Shown piece by piece: positions 9,556-17,027 of a stretch of 64,000 bases of DNA. The stretch lies in contig QZIT01000006.1 of assembly GCA_003599145.1 (NCBI GenBank), positions 310,001 to 374,000 of the forward strand, in the 5' to 3' direction. The stretch comes from Candidatus Woesearchaeota archaeon (GTDB taxonomy: Archaea > Nanobdellota > Nanobdellia > Woesearchaeales > UBA9642). How positions within the stretch are numbered: position 1 is the first letter of the stretch; every line of letters begins with the position of its first letter. The position numbers and the translations under genes were made by a program. Under the pieces are notes generated by a model, which worked only from the letters and a program-made list of their open reading frames with translations, was not told where the DNA came from and did no database searches.

Positions 9556-10698
9556 TTATAGTCCTGCGTCTTCTCTTAATAGTTCTGCCTTGTCAGTTTT
9601 TTCCCATGAAAACTCTTCCCTGCCAAAATGTCCGTAAGCAGCAGTTTTTTGATACACTGGCTTTTTTAAATCAAGGCTTGCAATCATGCCTTTGGGAGTA
9701 AGTTTGAAATGCTTTCTGATTAAGCTGACAATTTTCTCTTCAGGAATTTTATTGGTGTTATAGCAATTGACATAGACGCTGGTTGGTTCTGCAACTCCTA
9801 TAACATAGGATAGTTGCACTTCGCATTTTTTTGCAATGCCACTTTTGACAATGTTTTTTGCAACGTATCGTGCCATGTAAGCACCGCTTCTGTCAACTTT
9901 GCTTGGGTCTTTTCCTGAAAACGCCCCTCCTCCATGCCTTCCTATACTTCCATACGTATCGACAATAATTTTTCTTCCTGTTAAACCAGTATCTGCTTCA
10001 GGTCCTCCTTTCACAAACTTTCCTGTTGCGTTGATGAAAATTTTTGTGTCTTCTCGCATGTATTTTTTGCATATGGGCATGATGACTTCATGCGTTATTT
10101 CTTTTCGCAATAGTTCTTCAGAAATGTCATCTTTATGCTGTGCCCCTATGACTACTGCCGTAAGATATTGTGGAATTTCGTTTTCATAAGCGACAGTCAC
10201 TTGGCTTTTTCCATCAGGCCCTAAATAAGGAATGATTCCTTTTTTTCTCACTTCTGCAAGTTTCCTTGCAAGCTGATGCGCTAAAACAATAGATAAGGGC
10301 ATTAATTCAGGAGTTTCATCGCATGCAAAACCAAACATCATTCCCTGATCTCCTGCACCCTGTTCATGGGCATTGTTTTCATTGACGCCTTGTGCAATAT
10401 CAGGGCTTTGCTCTTGAATGCTGACGAGAATTCCTGCATCTTCATAGTCAATGCCGAATGCAGGATCAGTATACCCAATCTCTTTTAATTTTGTTCTTGC
10501 AACTTTTTGAATATCACAAAATCCTTTTGTGGTTACCTCCCCTGCAACAACAATCAATCCTCTTGTGGTTAAACATTCTACAGCAACCCGGCTGTCAGGG
10601 TCTTGTCTTAATAAATCATCAAGAATGGCATCGCTGATTTGATCGCAGAGCTTATCTGGATGTCCTTCGGTAACACTTTCGCTGGTAATCACATGCAT
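9556..10698 (-). CDS. metK: S-adenosylmethionine synthetase, bacterial type
   Basis: Makes S-adenosylmethionine from methionine and ATP. The 380-aa sequence carries bacterial/eukaryotic MAT signatures: SVTEGHPDKLCDQISDA at residues 8-24, GAGDQGMMFG, the GGGAFSGKDPSKVDRSGAY loop, and a FGREEFSWEKTDK end. Most archaea instead encode the divergent archaeal MAT, so this gene was probably acquired from bacteria (inference). It follows the winged-helix gene on the same strand by 22 bases and has a strong Shine-Dalgarno (GGAGGGAT), consistent with an operon. Confidence 0.96.
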   Translation of the reverse strand: MHVITSESVTEGHPDKLCDQISDAILDDLLRQDPDSRVAVECLTTRGLIVVAGEVTTKGFCDIQKVARTKLKEIGYTDPAFGIDYEDAGILVSIQEQSPDIAQGVNENNAHEQGAGDQGMMFGFACDETPELMPLSIVLAHQLARKLAEVRKKGIIPYLGPDGKSQVTVAYENEIPQYLTAVVIGAQHKDDISEELLRKEITHEVIMPICKKYMREDTKIFINATGKFVKGGPEADTGLTGRKIIVDTYGSIGRHGGGAFSGKDPSKVDRSGAYMARYVAKNIVKSGIAKKCEVQLSYVIGVAEPTSVYVNCYNTNKIPEEKIVSLIRKHFKLTPKGMIASLDLKKPVYQKTAAYGHFGREEFSWEKTDKAELLREDAGL

Positions 10699-10720
10699 AG
10701 ATATCCCTCCATAGTGCTGC

Positions 10721-11116
10721 TTATAACTCTAGCCGTTCATCAATTTCTTTGGCAATCTGCTCTAGTTCTTTGAAAGAAGTCTCAGCGTGTTTTTTCATTA
10801 ACGCTATCAGTTCGCTTAAGCGCTCTGCTCTCATGACATACTTTCCTTTTTCGCTTACTACAATGCCTGAATCAATCAATTTGTTGAGATGGTGTACAAC
10901 GGTTCCTCTGGTTAAATGCAGGTTGTCAGCAAGTTCATCGCTGGTTAATCCTGTTTTCATATTCTTTACCAGAACAATAAAAATTCTGAAACAGCTTTTA
11001 TCCTTATCACGCAAGCTGAATAATCCTATAGATTGGCCAAACCACTGCAGCTCTTCATTGATGTTTCTCGTTTTTGGCTTTTCAGTTCTGTAAATGGTGA
11101 TTTTCATAAAGGCCAT
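10721..11116 (-). CDS. winged-helix transcriptional regulator
   Basis: A 131-aa DNA-binding protein. The wHTH is clear at about residues 56-92: GLTSDELADNLHLTRGTVVH, then LNKLIDSGIV and the wing EKGKYVM, as in ArsR/MarR-like archaeal regulators. A C-terminal helix (MKKHAETSFKELEQIAKEID) probably dimerises. The TATA box at 11135-11146 is 26 nt before the first ATG. Being immediately upstream of metK, it may regulate methionine or SAM genes or itself; that is inference from position only. Confidence 0.8.
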   Translation of the reverse strand: MAFMKITIYRTEKPKTRNINEELQWFGQSIGLFSLRDKDKSCFRIFIVLVKNMKTGLTSDELADNLHLTRGTVVHHLNKLIDSGIVVSEKGKYVMRAERLSELIALMKKHAETSFKELEQIAKEIDERLEL

Positions 11117-11175
11117 TGTCTGATAAAGCGCAATTTTATTTATATGTATTATGATTTTTAAGGATGAAAAAAGAA

Positions 11176-11559
11176 TTATTCAACTAAAACGCCGCTTAAT
11201 CCTGCGTCCTGTCCAGGCCTTGAGGTTATTTTTACTTTTCCTTTTTTTGTTTGGACAATGGCTCCTTTGGTCATGATGTTTCGTCTGACGAATTGGGAGT
11301 TTGCAGTGTTTTCCTTGATGGTTTCAATGTCCTCAACAGAATGCTTTTTTGTTTTTGGATCATAGACATTTATTTTGTTTGCAAGGATTAATTTAAATTT
11401 GGCATGGCCGCCTCTTACTCTTATCTGATGTGCTTTGCGTTCATCAAGCTTGGTTAATGCTGGAGTTCTTCCTAGCAAATGTTTTTTCTTTTTGATGAGC
11501 TTAGCCTTGTATCTTCCGCCTGAAGGCTTTCTCCTGCTTCGTGCTTGAATGATTGCCAT
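11176..11559 (-). CDS. rps8e: 30S ribosomal protein S8e
   Basis: Small-subunit protein eS8. Matching features are the N-terminal QARSRRKPSGGRYK, the KKKHLLGR segment, VRGGHAKFKLI, and the end VKITSRPGQDAGLSGVLVE. The length of 127 aa is standard for archaeal S8e. The TATA box at 11581-11589 (tttataaag) is centred 26 nt from the ATG, so the mRNA is predicted leaderless and the gene is probably monocistronic. Confidence 0.97.
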   Translation of the reverse strand: MAIIQARSRRKPSGGRYKAKLIKKKKHLLGRTPALTKLDERKAHQIRVRGGHAKFKLILANKINVYDPKTKKHSVEDIETIKENTANSQFVRRNIMTKGAIVQTKKGKVKITSRPGQDAGLSGVLVE

Positions 11560-11597
11560 ACTGCAAGAAAAAAGAAGCTCTTTATAAAGCTTTTTGT

Positions 11598-12119
11598 TTA
11601 GAGCGCAACGATAAATTTATTCTCGCCTATTAATTGCAAATAATGTTCAGGAAAGTGCATTGCATTTACATTGTACTGAAATGTCCAATAGGCTCTTGAA
11701 AATTGAATTTGTAGTTCTCTTGGAGGGCTGATGGCAACAGCATAATTTGCATTGAGATAATCTGCTACTTTTTCTTTTTCTCTTTCTGAAAAGGGAGTTT
11801 CATCTGTAGGATTTCTTTGCAAGACGGATCCTCCTTTAAATTGTTGGTCTGGAGAAAACTCATAGCTCTGCAGGTCATGAGGGCTCATCTGCAGAACAAC
11901 ATATCCTTGAGGCTGCCATGAAGCTACTTTTTGATAAAGTGGTTCAACAGCTTTTTCCCTGATATCTGCAACTGATTTTTGATTTGGCTTGGGAAGAAAA
12001 AAGACAACATCTGCAAGAGTAACTGGCAGTATTCTAGTTACGGTAACTACTTCTGCGATAGAGATTCCTCGTTCACTACAGCTATCTGCAGCAAAAATCC
12101 TGTTGGTCCTCTGTTTCAT
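11598..12119 (-). CDS. hypothetical protein, 173 aa
   Basis: I do not recognise this protein. It is soluble, with a Cys near the start (AADSCSERG), a hydrophobic strand (TLADVVFFLPKP) and an acidic helix (PFSEREKEKVADYLNANYA). The upstream ATG at 12191 would give 24 extra residues, but the TATA box (12142-12150) fits a leaderless start at 12119. It shares a short divergent promoter region with dph6. Confidence 0.55.
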   Translation of the reverse strand: MKQRTNRIFAADSCSERGISIAEVVTVTRILPVTLADVVFFLPKPNQKSVADIREKAVEPLYQKVASWQPQGYVVLQMSPHDLQSYEFSPDQQFKGGSVLQRNPTDETPFSEREKEKVADYLNANYAVAISPPRELQIQFSRAYWTFQYNVNAMHFPEHYLQLIGENKFIVAL

Positions 12120-12224
12120 GACTGTCAGAATTATTTTTTCTTTTATATACTTTTGCCAAATTATGAAAAAATTCTCTGCGTAAATTACCAAAACCTTTAA
12201 ATACTCCCTGCGTTTCCAGTGACT
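12120..12224. promoter_or_regulatory. divergent promoter region between hypothetical gene and dph6
   Basis: Two TATA boxes point outward: one at 12142-12150 for the minus-strand gene starting at 12119, and tttaaatac at 12196-12204 for dph6 starting at 12225. Both are centred about 25 nt from the start codon, leaving no room for a leader. No other structure is seen. Confidence 0.6.
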
Positions 12225-12932
12225 ATGAACGTTGCAGTATTATATTCAGGCGGAAAGGACTCTAACTATGCAGTCCAGTATGCAAAGGAAAAAAATTGGA
12301 ATATCCAGTATCTGTTAAGCATTAAACCAGATAGAAAAGACTGCTTTTTATTTCATTACGCTACGGTTGAGCATACACCCCTACAAGCTAAACTCTTAGG
12401 ATTAAAGCATTTCTTGATACCTTGCACGGTTGCAGACCCTGAACAGGAAGCTGCCCTTGTAAAAAACTTTGTTGAAACTATGCAGACATCTTTGCCTGTA
12501 GATGCGGTTATTTTAGGCGGTACAGGATTGCAGATGACCCAGTTAAAATCTATTCAAACTGCCTTGCAGTCAATGCATATTGAAGTCTTTGCAGCTCATG
12601 CAGGATTGGACCATGAAACCGTATTTAGAGACATGGTTGATAAGGGTTATGAAATCATGATTACCCAGGTTGCCAGCGATGGACTTGCAAGCTGGCTAGG
12701 AAAAAAAATAACAAAAGAAAATTTTGCGCAGTTGGAAAGCGATTCTAAAAAATTCGGCTTTCATATCGGATTTGAAGGCGGCTATGCAGATACGTTTGTT
12801 TGCAACATGCCTCTTTTTCCAAAAAAATTACATATTGATGCTTTCTCAAAAGTGTTTGATGATGCCTATTGTGGGCATGTTCTGTTCAACAACATAGAGG
12901 TATTAGATAAGCCTGTTGTGCTTGATTCTTAA
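12225..12932 (+). CDS. dph6: diphthine-ammonia ligase Dph6
   Basis: ATP-dependent amidation of diphthine, the last step of diphthamide synthesis on aEF-2. The N-terminus has the PP-loop NVAVLYSGGKDSNYA. The family signatures LGGTGLQMTQLKS and the C-terminal GFEGGYADTFVCNMPLF are present. The length (235 aa) matches archaeal Dph6 (COG2102). The ATG at 12225 is placed by the TATA box; the upstream GTG at 12219 would precede the transcript start. It leads an operon with the Sm-like protein and L37e. The target histidine is present in the aEF-2 gene at 36.7 kb. Confidence 0.9.
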   Translation: MNVAVLYSGGKDSNYAVQYAKEKNWNIQYLLSIKPDRKDCFLFHYATVEHTPLQAKLLGLKHFLIPCTVADPEQEAALVKNFVETMQTSLPVDAVILGGTGLQMTQLKSIQTALQSMHIEVFAAHAGLDHETVFRDMVDKGYEIMITQVASDGLASWLGKKITKENFAQLESDSKKFGFHIGFEGGYADTFVCNMPLFPKKLHIDAFSKVFDDAYCGHVLFNNIEVLDKPVVLDS

Positions 12933-12944
12933 TGGAGGGAAACA

Positions 12945-13169
12945 ATGGATGCGGCAAGACCTTTAGATGCGTTGAACAACGCGAGAAACAAAAGGGTAAT
13001 TATAGAATTAAAAAATAATAAGCAGTATGTGGGCAATTTGAAAGCCTTCGACATTCACATTAATTGTGTCTTGGAAAATGCTGAAGAAAACGTCAATGGT
13101 GAGTTGAAAAGAAAAATTGGCGTGGTTTTCATTAGAGGAGATACCATAACAATTATTTCCCCAGAGTAA
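12945..13169 (+). CDS. Sm-like archaeal protein (SmAP/LSm)
   Basis: A 74-aa Sm-fold protein that forms RNA-binding rings. Sm1 is seen as [20 protein letters not shown] with the RNA-contacting [10 protein letters not shown], and Sm2 as [13 protein letters not shown], the usual V-x-R-G-D/N motif. A good Shine-Dalgarno (GGAGGGA) precedes the ATG, as expected for an internal operon gene. Its position between dph6 and the L37e gene repeats a common archaeal LSm-L37e pairing. Confidence 0.95.
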   Translation: MDAARPLDALNNARNKRVIIELKNNKQYVGNLKAFDIHINCVLENAEENVNGELKRKIGVVFIRGDTITIISPE

Positions 13170-13170
13170 A

Positions 13171-13347
13171 ATGAAAGGAACACCTTCAAAAGGAAAGCGA
13201 AATAAGACCTTGCATATAGCGTGCAGGCGATGCGGCAGAATTACCTTTCATAAGAAAAAGGCAATCTGCTCAAGCTGCGGCTATGGCAAAAGTGCCAGAT
13301 TAAAAACATACAACTGGACAACGAACTCTGGAAATAAGAAGAAGTAA
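13171..13347 (+). CDS. rpl37e: 50S ribosomal protein L37e
   Basis: A 58-residue zinc ribbon protein eL37. It starts [12 protein letters not shown], then has two Cys pairs, CRRCGR (residues 18-21) and CSSCGY, and ends in a basic tail ([14 protein letters not shown]). The start lies one base after the LSm stop, so the two are translationally coupled. The following 117 bases are T-rich and contain the promoter of the next gene. Confidence 0.93.
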   Translation: MKGTPSKGKRNKTLHIACRRCGRITFHKKKAICSSCGYGKSARLKTYNWTTNSGNKKK

Positions 13348-13464
13348 GGTTCTTTATTATTTTTATTTATTATTTACATTTGTTATTCTTTGAGTCGTCC
13401 TTTTCTATTTTTTTTCCACTGAACGAGAGTAAACTTATTTAAATGCTGAAATGTTTCTGATGCT

Positions 13465-14304
13465 ATGTCCCTTTCCCATATGATTCTTGATTTCGACGGA
13501 ACCTTGGCTGATGCAGAAATAGAAGGGCGAAGTTTTAAGGAGCATTTTTTGGAAGAATCTGCAAGAAAATTAGCAATGCCTCTGCAATCGTTAAAAATAC
13601 TCTATGGCAGGGCAGAACATAAAGTGAAACAGGACCATACACGCGCTTGGGTGTATCAGGGAGTTGCAGTTTGCACTGCGTCTGATCCCTACATATTGCC
13701 TCAGGTTGTCATGGAAGACGTTCTGAACTATCTTGCTTCAGGAAAAACAAGAATTCCTCATGATACAGACGCGTTGCAGGACCTTAATAAATTACTTTAT
13801 GATCTGTTTGTTTATGCCTATGCAAACAAAGAAACTGCCTTTCGTGAAGGTGCTGAAGCAACCAAAGGATTTTTAGATGCATTGTTGCCTAAGCACCCTG
13901 CTGTCATAGTGAGCAATAGCAGTACTGCACGGATAACTGAAAGACTTGCTCTTCTTGGTGACTATACAAGAATGCCTTTAGTTGGAGGGGCAAGTAAATT
14001 TTCTATTGACCACAGTTTTTCTGAAACTCCTGAAGATGTTCTTTTGCCTGGTTTCGGAAGGCCTGTTTTATTGAGGAGAAAATCATACTATGATGTTTTG
14101 CATGGCCTGCAAAAAACAGGATTCAAGCCAAGAAACACGCTTGTTCTTGGAGGTAATTACGAACTTGACCTTGCATTGCCTGAGCTTTTAGGGTATCGAG
14201 TGATGTTAATGCAAACATCGTTTACGCCTGAACATGAAATGAGATATATGCAAAGAAAAGATGCACTGGTTACTGATTATGAAGGCGTTTTGAAAAGATT
14301 GTAA
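13465..14304 (+). CDS. HAD-superfamily hydrolase
   Basis: A 279-aa HAD protein. Motif I is MILDFDGTLAD (nucleophile Asp9 and Asp11), motif II is VIVSNSS, motif III probably the Lys in LLRRKSYYDV, and motif IV a degenerate LGGNYELDLALP. A helical cap lies between motifs I and II. Substrate unknown; phosphatases of this type act on small phosphate esters. The TATA box (about 13436-13443) supports the ATG. It abuts the convergent GNAT gene with no spacer. Confidence 0.75.
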   Translation: MSLSHMILDFDGTLADAEIEGRSFKEHFLEESARKLAMPLQSLKILYGRAEHKVKQDHTRAWVYQGVAVCTASDPYILPQVVMEDVLNYLASGKTRIPHDTDALQDLNKLLYDLFVYAYANKETAFREGAEATKGFLDALLPKHPAVIVSNSSTARITERLALLGDYTRMPLVGGASKFSIDHSFSETPEDVLLPGFGRPVLLRRKSYYDVLHGLQKTGFKPRNTLVLGGNYELDLALPELLGYRVMLMQTSFTPEHEMRYMQRKDALVTDYEGVLKRL

Positions 14305-14721
14305 TTAAGCAAGAACAATATAAACATGGTCCATGTGCTTTCTTGAAAATCCATTTTTTTGAAAGAACTCTTCTACACCTTTACTTGCTGTTTGTGCATA
14401 GACTGCTTTAATATCTCTTTTTCTTGCATCTTCTAAAACAAAATCCAATGCCTGAGAGCCAATGCCATGAAGTCGAGTGCTTGTTTCGCTGTGAGGATAA
14501 AAAAAGGTTTCTGCTACTTTTGAGCCTAAAGGAACGCCTGCAGCAAGAAGTCCATAGGCCATGAAATGAGATTGTTCTAATTCCATAATCCTTAAATCAG
14601 CAGAGCCATGGCTTCCATCGTCATGAATTATTTTGTAGTCTACATATTCTGCTTCAAGATCATCTTCTGTTAAGGCTCCATCGCTGCCATGCTGTTCAAT
14701 TTCTATGCTGTCAATGCTCAT
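14305..14721 (-). CDS. GNAT-family acetyltransferase-like protein
   Basis: A 138-aa protein with the GNAT acetyl-CoA binding region LHGIGSQALDFVLEDARKRD (a variant of the R/Q-x-x-G-x-G/A loop) followed by the final strand-helix VEEFFQKNGF. The N-terminal 40 residues are acidic. Acceptor substrate unknown. The TATA box at about 14743-14751 fits the start. Confidence 0.65.
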   Translation of the reverse strand: MSIDSIEIEQHGSDGALTEDDLEAEYVDYKIIHDDGSHGSADLRIMELEQSHFMAYGLLAAGVPLGSKVAETFFYPHSETSTRLHGIGSQALDFVLEDARKRDIKAVYAQTASKGVEEFFQKNGFSRKHMDHVYIVLA

Positions 14722-14857
14722 GAAGAAGGGTGAAGATGTGTTGTTTATAAAAGTTGTCTTTTTGTTATTCTTTAATAGTGGTAAAAATGAACTGTTTTTA
14801 GTGGAGAATACCGTACCGTCATGATCAGGAGTCCTCTTTTAGAGAACGTACGAAAGA

Positions 14858-14890
14858 TTTATATAGTGGTAAGTTGTACCTTACTTTGGT
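14858..14890 (+). promoter_or_regulatory. promoter and candidate operator of the toxin-antitoxin pair
   Basis: The TATA box is tttatata at 14858-14865. An inverted repeat GTAAG-N6-CTTAC (14869-14884) lies between it and the expected transcript start near 14888. This is a natural place for autorepression by the AbrB-type antitoxin. A Shine-Dalgarno, GGTGAT, begins right at the predicted start of the transcript. Confidence 0.5.
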
Positions 14891-14896
14891 GATACT

Positions 14897-15163
14897 ATGG
14901 AATATGCTATTGCAAAGGTGAGTACAAAGGGCCAAATTGTGATTCCCACATCTTTACGGAATGACATTCAAAATGGTGATGAGTTTTTGATGGTTAAGGA
15001 TGAAGGAAGGATAATTCTGAAAAGCATGAAAAGTCTGGCTTCAAACCTTAAGGATGACCTTATTTTCGCTGAAAGAGTCGAGAAAGCTTGGAAAGACTAT
15101 GAGAAAGGAAAATTTGAAACTAAATCCAAGACAGATTTTCTTAAGGAACTTCGCGCATGCTAA
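14897..15163 (+). CDS. AbrB/SpoVT-type antitoxin
   Basis: An 88-aa swapped-hairpin DNA-binding protein: KVSTKGQIVIPTSLRNDI followed by GDEFLMVKDEGRIIL is the SpoVT/AbrB fold of MazE- and VapB-like antitoxins. The C-terminal half is a charged helix that would wrap the toxin. It overlaps the toxin gene by 7 bases and has a Shine-Dalgarno (GGTGAT) 5 nt upstream. It should repress its own promoter. Confidence 0.9.
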   Translation: MEYAIAKVSTKGQIVIPTSLRNDIQNGDEFLMVKDEGRIILKSMKSLASNLKDDLIFAERVEKAWKDYEKGKFETKSKTDFLKELRAC

Positions 15164-15405
15164 CTGTTGAAAGAAAACAGGAATTTCTGAAAACCATAAG
15201 CAAAATAAAAGACCCTGTTTTCAAAGAAAAAGTCATAAAACAAATAGAAAAAATAGTGAAAAATCCAGAAATTGGAAAGCCCATGAGACATAACAGAAAA
15301 GGAACAAGGGAAGTTCACATATCTCCTTATCGACTCGCTTATGCATATTTGAAAAATGAAAATAAAATAATCTTTCTCGATATCTATCATAAGGACGAAC
15401 AGTAA
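15157..15405 (+). CDS. RelE/ParE-superfamily toxin
   Basis: An 82-aa toxin-like protein: helices with KIKDPVFKEKVIKQIEKI, the strand core GTREVHISPYRLAYAYL, and the end NKIIFLDIYHKDEQ, typical of archaeal RelE (mRNA interferase on the ribosome). The conserved basic, Tyr and His positions are present (R46, R53, Y58, H79). Overlap with the antitoxin gene suggests coupled expression. Confidence 0.85.
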   Translation: MLTVERKQEFLKTISKIKDPVFKEKVIKQIEKIVKNPEIGKPMRHNRKGTREVHISPYRLAYAYLKNENKIIFLDIYHKDEQ

Positions 15406-15467
15406 CAACCAGTTCATGTGATGCGGTTGTGTTCATAGAACATAAAAGTAGTGAGTCACTGTGCGCG

Positions 15468-15806
15468 TTACTCTTTCTTATATTGAGATTTTTCTGCAGT
15501 ATCTTCTTGCAATGCTTTCTTTACTGTTCGAAAGCTTTGGAAGATAATTACCGCTATAGAAACTATAAGTATGATTGCACAGCCGGCTATGAAATAAGGA
15601 TTTTTGAGAAATGCAGATGGCAGAAGCAAGGCCCCTGCAGCACTGCTGACATAGACCCAAAAGTTGTTTTTTTGCTCAGGATGCCGAGCACGAAATCGAT
15701 CAAGCATTGCTGCATACTTCTTTTTATAACTTGCAAGTATCCCTATTGCAGTGAGCAAAATCGCAAATGGTCCAAAGACGATGAGAATATTAAGCCATGC
15801 TTCCAT
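15468..15806 (-). CDS. small integral membrane protein, 112 aa
   Basis: I cannot assign a family. There are three hydrophobic helices at about residues 7-25, 50-66 and 70-90, a basic loop (KKKYAAMLDRFRARHPEQKN) between the first and second, and a charged tail. The TATA box at 15830-15840 is at the leaderless distance from the ATG. A plus-strand ORF across the same DNA lacks a promoter and membrane pattern and is taken as a shadow. Confidence 0.6.
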   Translation of the reverse strand: MEAWLNILIVFGPFAILLTAIGILASYKKKYAAMLDRFRARHPEQKNNFWVYVSSAAGALLLPSAFLKNPYFIAGCAIILIVSIAVIIFQSFRTVKKALQEDTAEKSQYKKE

Positions 15807-15846
15807 GGATAATGCTCTAGTATGAAAACTTTAAATATATTTCGAT

Positions 15847-15925
15847 TAGCAGGTATCAGTCGCAGCGATGACGCGTGACGAAGCTCACTAAGATTCTAGG
15901 CGGACTTCTGACGACTATACTGCTA
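15847..15925. ncRNA. structured RNA candidate with K-turn-like C/D motif
   Basis: A GC-rich island in AT-rich DNA. The ends pair over 14 bp with two single-base bulges: TAGCA, GTAT and AGTCG on the left (15847-15862) with CGACT, ATAC and TGCTA on the right (15912-15925). Just inside the stem are CGATGA (15866-15871) and CTGA (15908-15911), laid out like box C and box D of a K-turn. A small hairpin GTGA-CGAAGC-TCAC lies at 15875-15888. On the minus strand it overlaps the end of the EamA gene and could instead be a 3' UTR structure. No clear D'/C' boxes were found. Confidence 0.4.
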
Positions 15926-16769
15926 GCAAAACTAATCCTAAAATTACAGACACTATTCCTAATTTTTGATTGATGTCTATTGACTCTTTGAAAATAATTT
16001 TAGCAAGAATGACGGTAACCATAGGCACTCCTGCAATGATAGGGGCTACTAGTGATGTTGAATGAAAAGAAATTCCCAGTCCATATGCAAATATTGCCAA
16101 AACTTCAAAAAGTCCTACGAGCATGATAAAAATAAGGCCTGCTTTAGGCAAGCTGAATTCTCTTTTCGTTGTTTTGAAGTAGATGAGCAGATAGAGCATG
16201 GTAATTGTTTTAATAAGAACCATGGGAAAAAACCAACCAATTTTCGTAACAAGGTATCCGACAAATGAGAATAATATTCCCCACCCTAAAACTCCCACTA
16301 AAGCATATTTCACACCTACAGCGGGGTTTTTTAGCTTTAACAAATCTTTGAATTTAAAAGATACCAAAGCACCGCCAATAATAACAAAGAAAACACCTAT
16401 CGCTTGCATCCATGTTAAAGATTCTCCCAAAAAAAGTATGCTTATGACAATGGTAATAACAGGCCAAGAGTTCGCTATAGGGCTGATGATTGCTACTTTA
16501 TCTATTTGTAGTCCTTTATAGAAAGCGCCCCATGAAACAGCACTCAGTAAACCACAAAGAAGAATCATGCCGATAATGGTTAGGTTTAAATTTGGCAAGC
16601 CTAGAAAGATGGCTGCAACGATAAATGCGATTATTACGCTGGTCAATAAGCTCCAAAATAGCACTTTAAGGGTTGATGTTTTGCGTACAGAACAAGCCAC
16701 GAAAAAATCAGCAGTACCCCAAGAAATCATAGCAAGAACCCCGAAAAGCAGTCCTAACGTCGTGTTCAT
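15915..16769 (-). CDS. EamA/DMT-family transporter
   Basis: A 284-aa protein with about ten hydrophobic helices in two EamA halves (residues 5-138 and 152-284). The first ends with the typical LGESLTWMQAIGVFFVIIGGALV and the second with FKESIDINQKLGIVSVILGLVLL. The family exports metabolites or drugs across the cytoplasmic membrane; the substrate cannot be read from sequence. A TATA-like cttataaa at about 16792-16800 fits the ATG. Confidence 0.9.
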   Translation of the reverse strand: MNTTLGLLFGVLAMISWGTADFFVACSVRKTSTLKVLFWSLLTSVIIAFIVAAIFLGLPNLNLTIIGMILLCGLLSAVSWGAFYKGLQIDKVAIISPIANSWPVITIVISILFLGESLTWMQAIGVFFVIIGGALVSFKFKDLLKLKNPAVGVKYALVGVLGWGILFSFVGYLVTKIGWFFPMVLIKTITMLYLLIYFKTTKREFSLPKAGLIFIMLVGLFEVLAIFAYGLGISFHSTSLVAPIIAGVPMVTVILAKIIFKESIDINQKLGIVSVILGLVLLAV

Positions 16770-16843
16770 GTTTTTTCAATAATGCCACGCTCCTTATAAA
16801 TGTTTTTATGGGAAACTTAAAAAGTAAAATGCTCCGGCCGGGA

Positions 16844-16865
16844 TTTTCGTGAATTTTTAATATCG
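16844..16865 (-). other. tRNA-Glu intron 3, T-loop, 22 nt
   Basis: The intron lies between A59 and T60. Exon TTCG pairs with intron CGAA, the bulges are AAC and AAT, the outer helix is the T-stem CCGGG/CCCGG, and a short inner helix (GA.ATT/AAT.TC) is closed by AAA. Removal gives the invariant loop TTCGAAT. Confidence 0.9.
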
Positions 16866-16886
16866 TTCGAACCCGGGTCTTTGCCT

Positions 16887-16921
16887 TTCTCCGAAAGGCC
16901 AGGGAACTTTTTCCAAGGCCT
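16887..16921 (-). other. tRNA-Glu intron 2, anticodon loop, 35 nt
   Basis: The intron is at the canonical position after nucleotide 37. Exon CTCT pairs with intron GGAG, the bulges are CGA and AAA, and the inner helix is GGCC/GGCC with GGAA/TTCC beyond it. Removal gives loop CTCTCGA. Confidence 0.9.
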
Positions 16922-16941
16922 CGAGAGGGCAAAATGATTGG

Positions 16942-17027
16942 TTGTCCCATCTTGTGCGCTGTTTCTTCTTTAGGGGCTTGAGCGAAGCGAAACCCCTGCT
17001 TTTGGTGCAGCTTTTTGCAAAAGATGC
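16942..17027 (-). other. tRNA-Glu intron 1, D-loop, 86 nt
   Basis: The intron sits between G19 and C20. In the bulge-helix-bulge, exon GTCC pairs with intron GGAC, the bulges are GGG (cut GG/G) and AAC (cut AA/C), and the inner helix is CATCTT/AAGATG extended by TGC/GCA. The interior holds a GC-rich hairpin closed by GGGG/CCCC. Confidence 0.88.

Noticed and set aside
14821-14892. 23-codon ORF between the GNAT gene and the antitoxin
   Set aside because: It runs through the TATA box and operator of the toxin-antitoxin pair and has no proper TATA box of its own.
15429-15812. Plus-strand ORF of 127 codons
   Set aside because: It is antisense to a minus-strand membrane protein with correct TATA spacing and helix pattern; the plus-strand product is Cys-rich nonsense-like and lacks a promoter.
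16708-16950. 80-codon minus-strand ORF overlapping the tRNA-Glu locus
   Set aside because: It is a chance reading through the tRNA exons and introns; the RNA structure explains the sequence fully.
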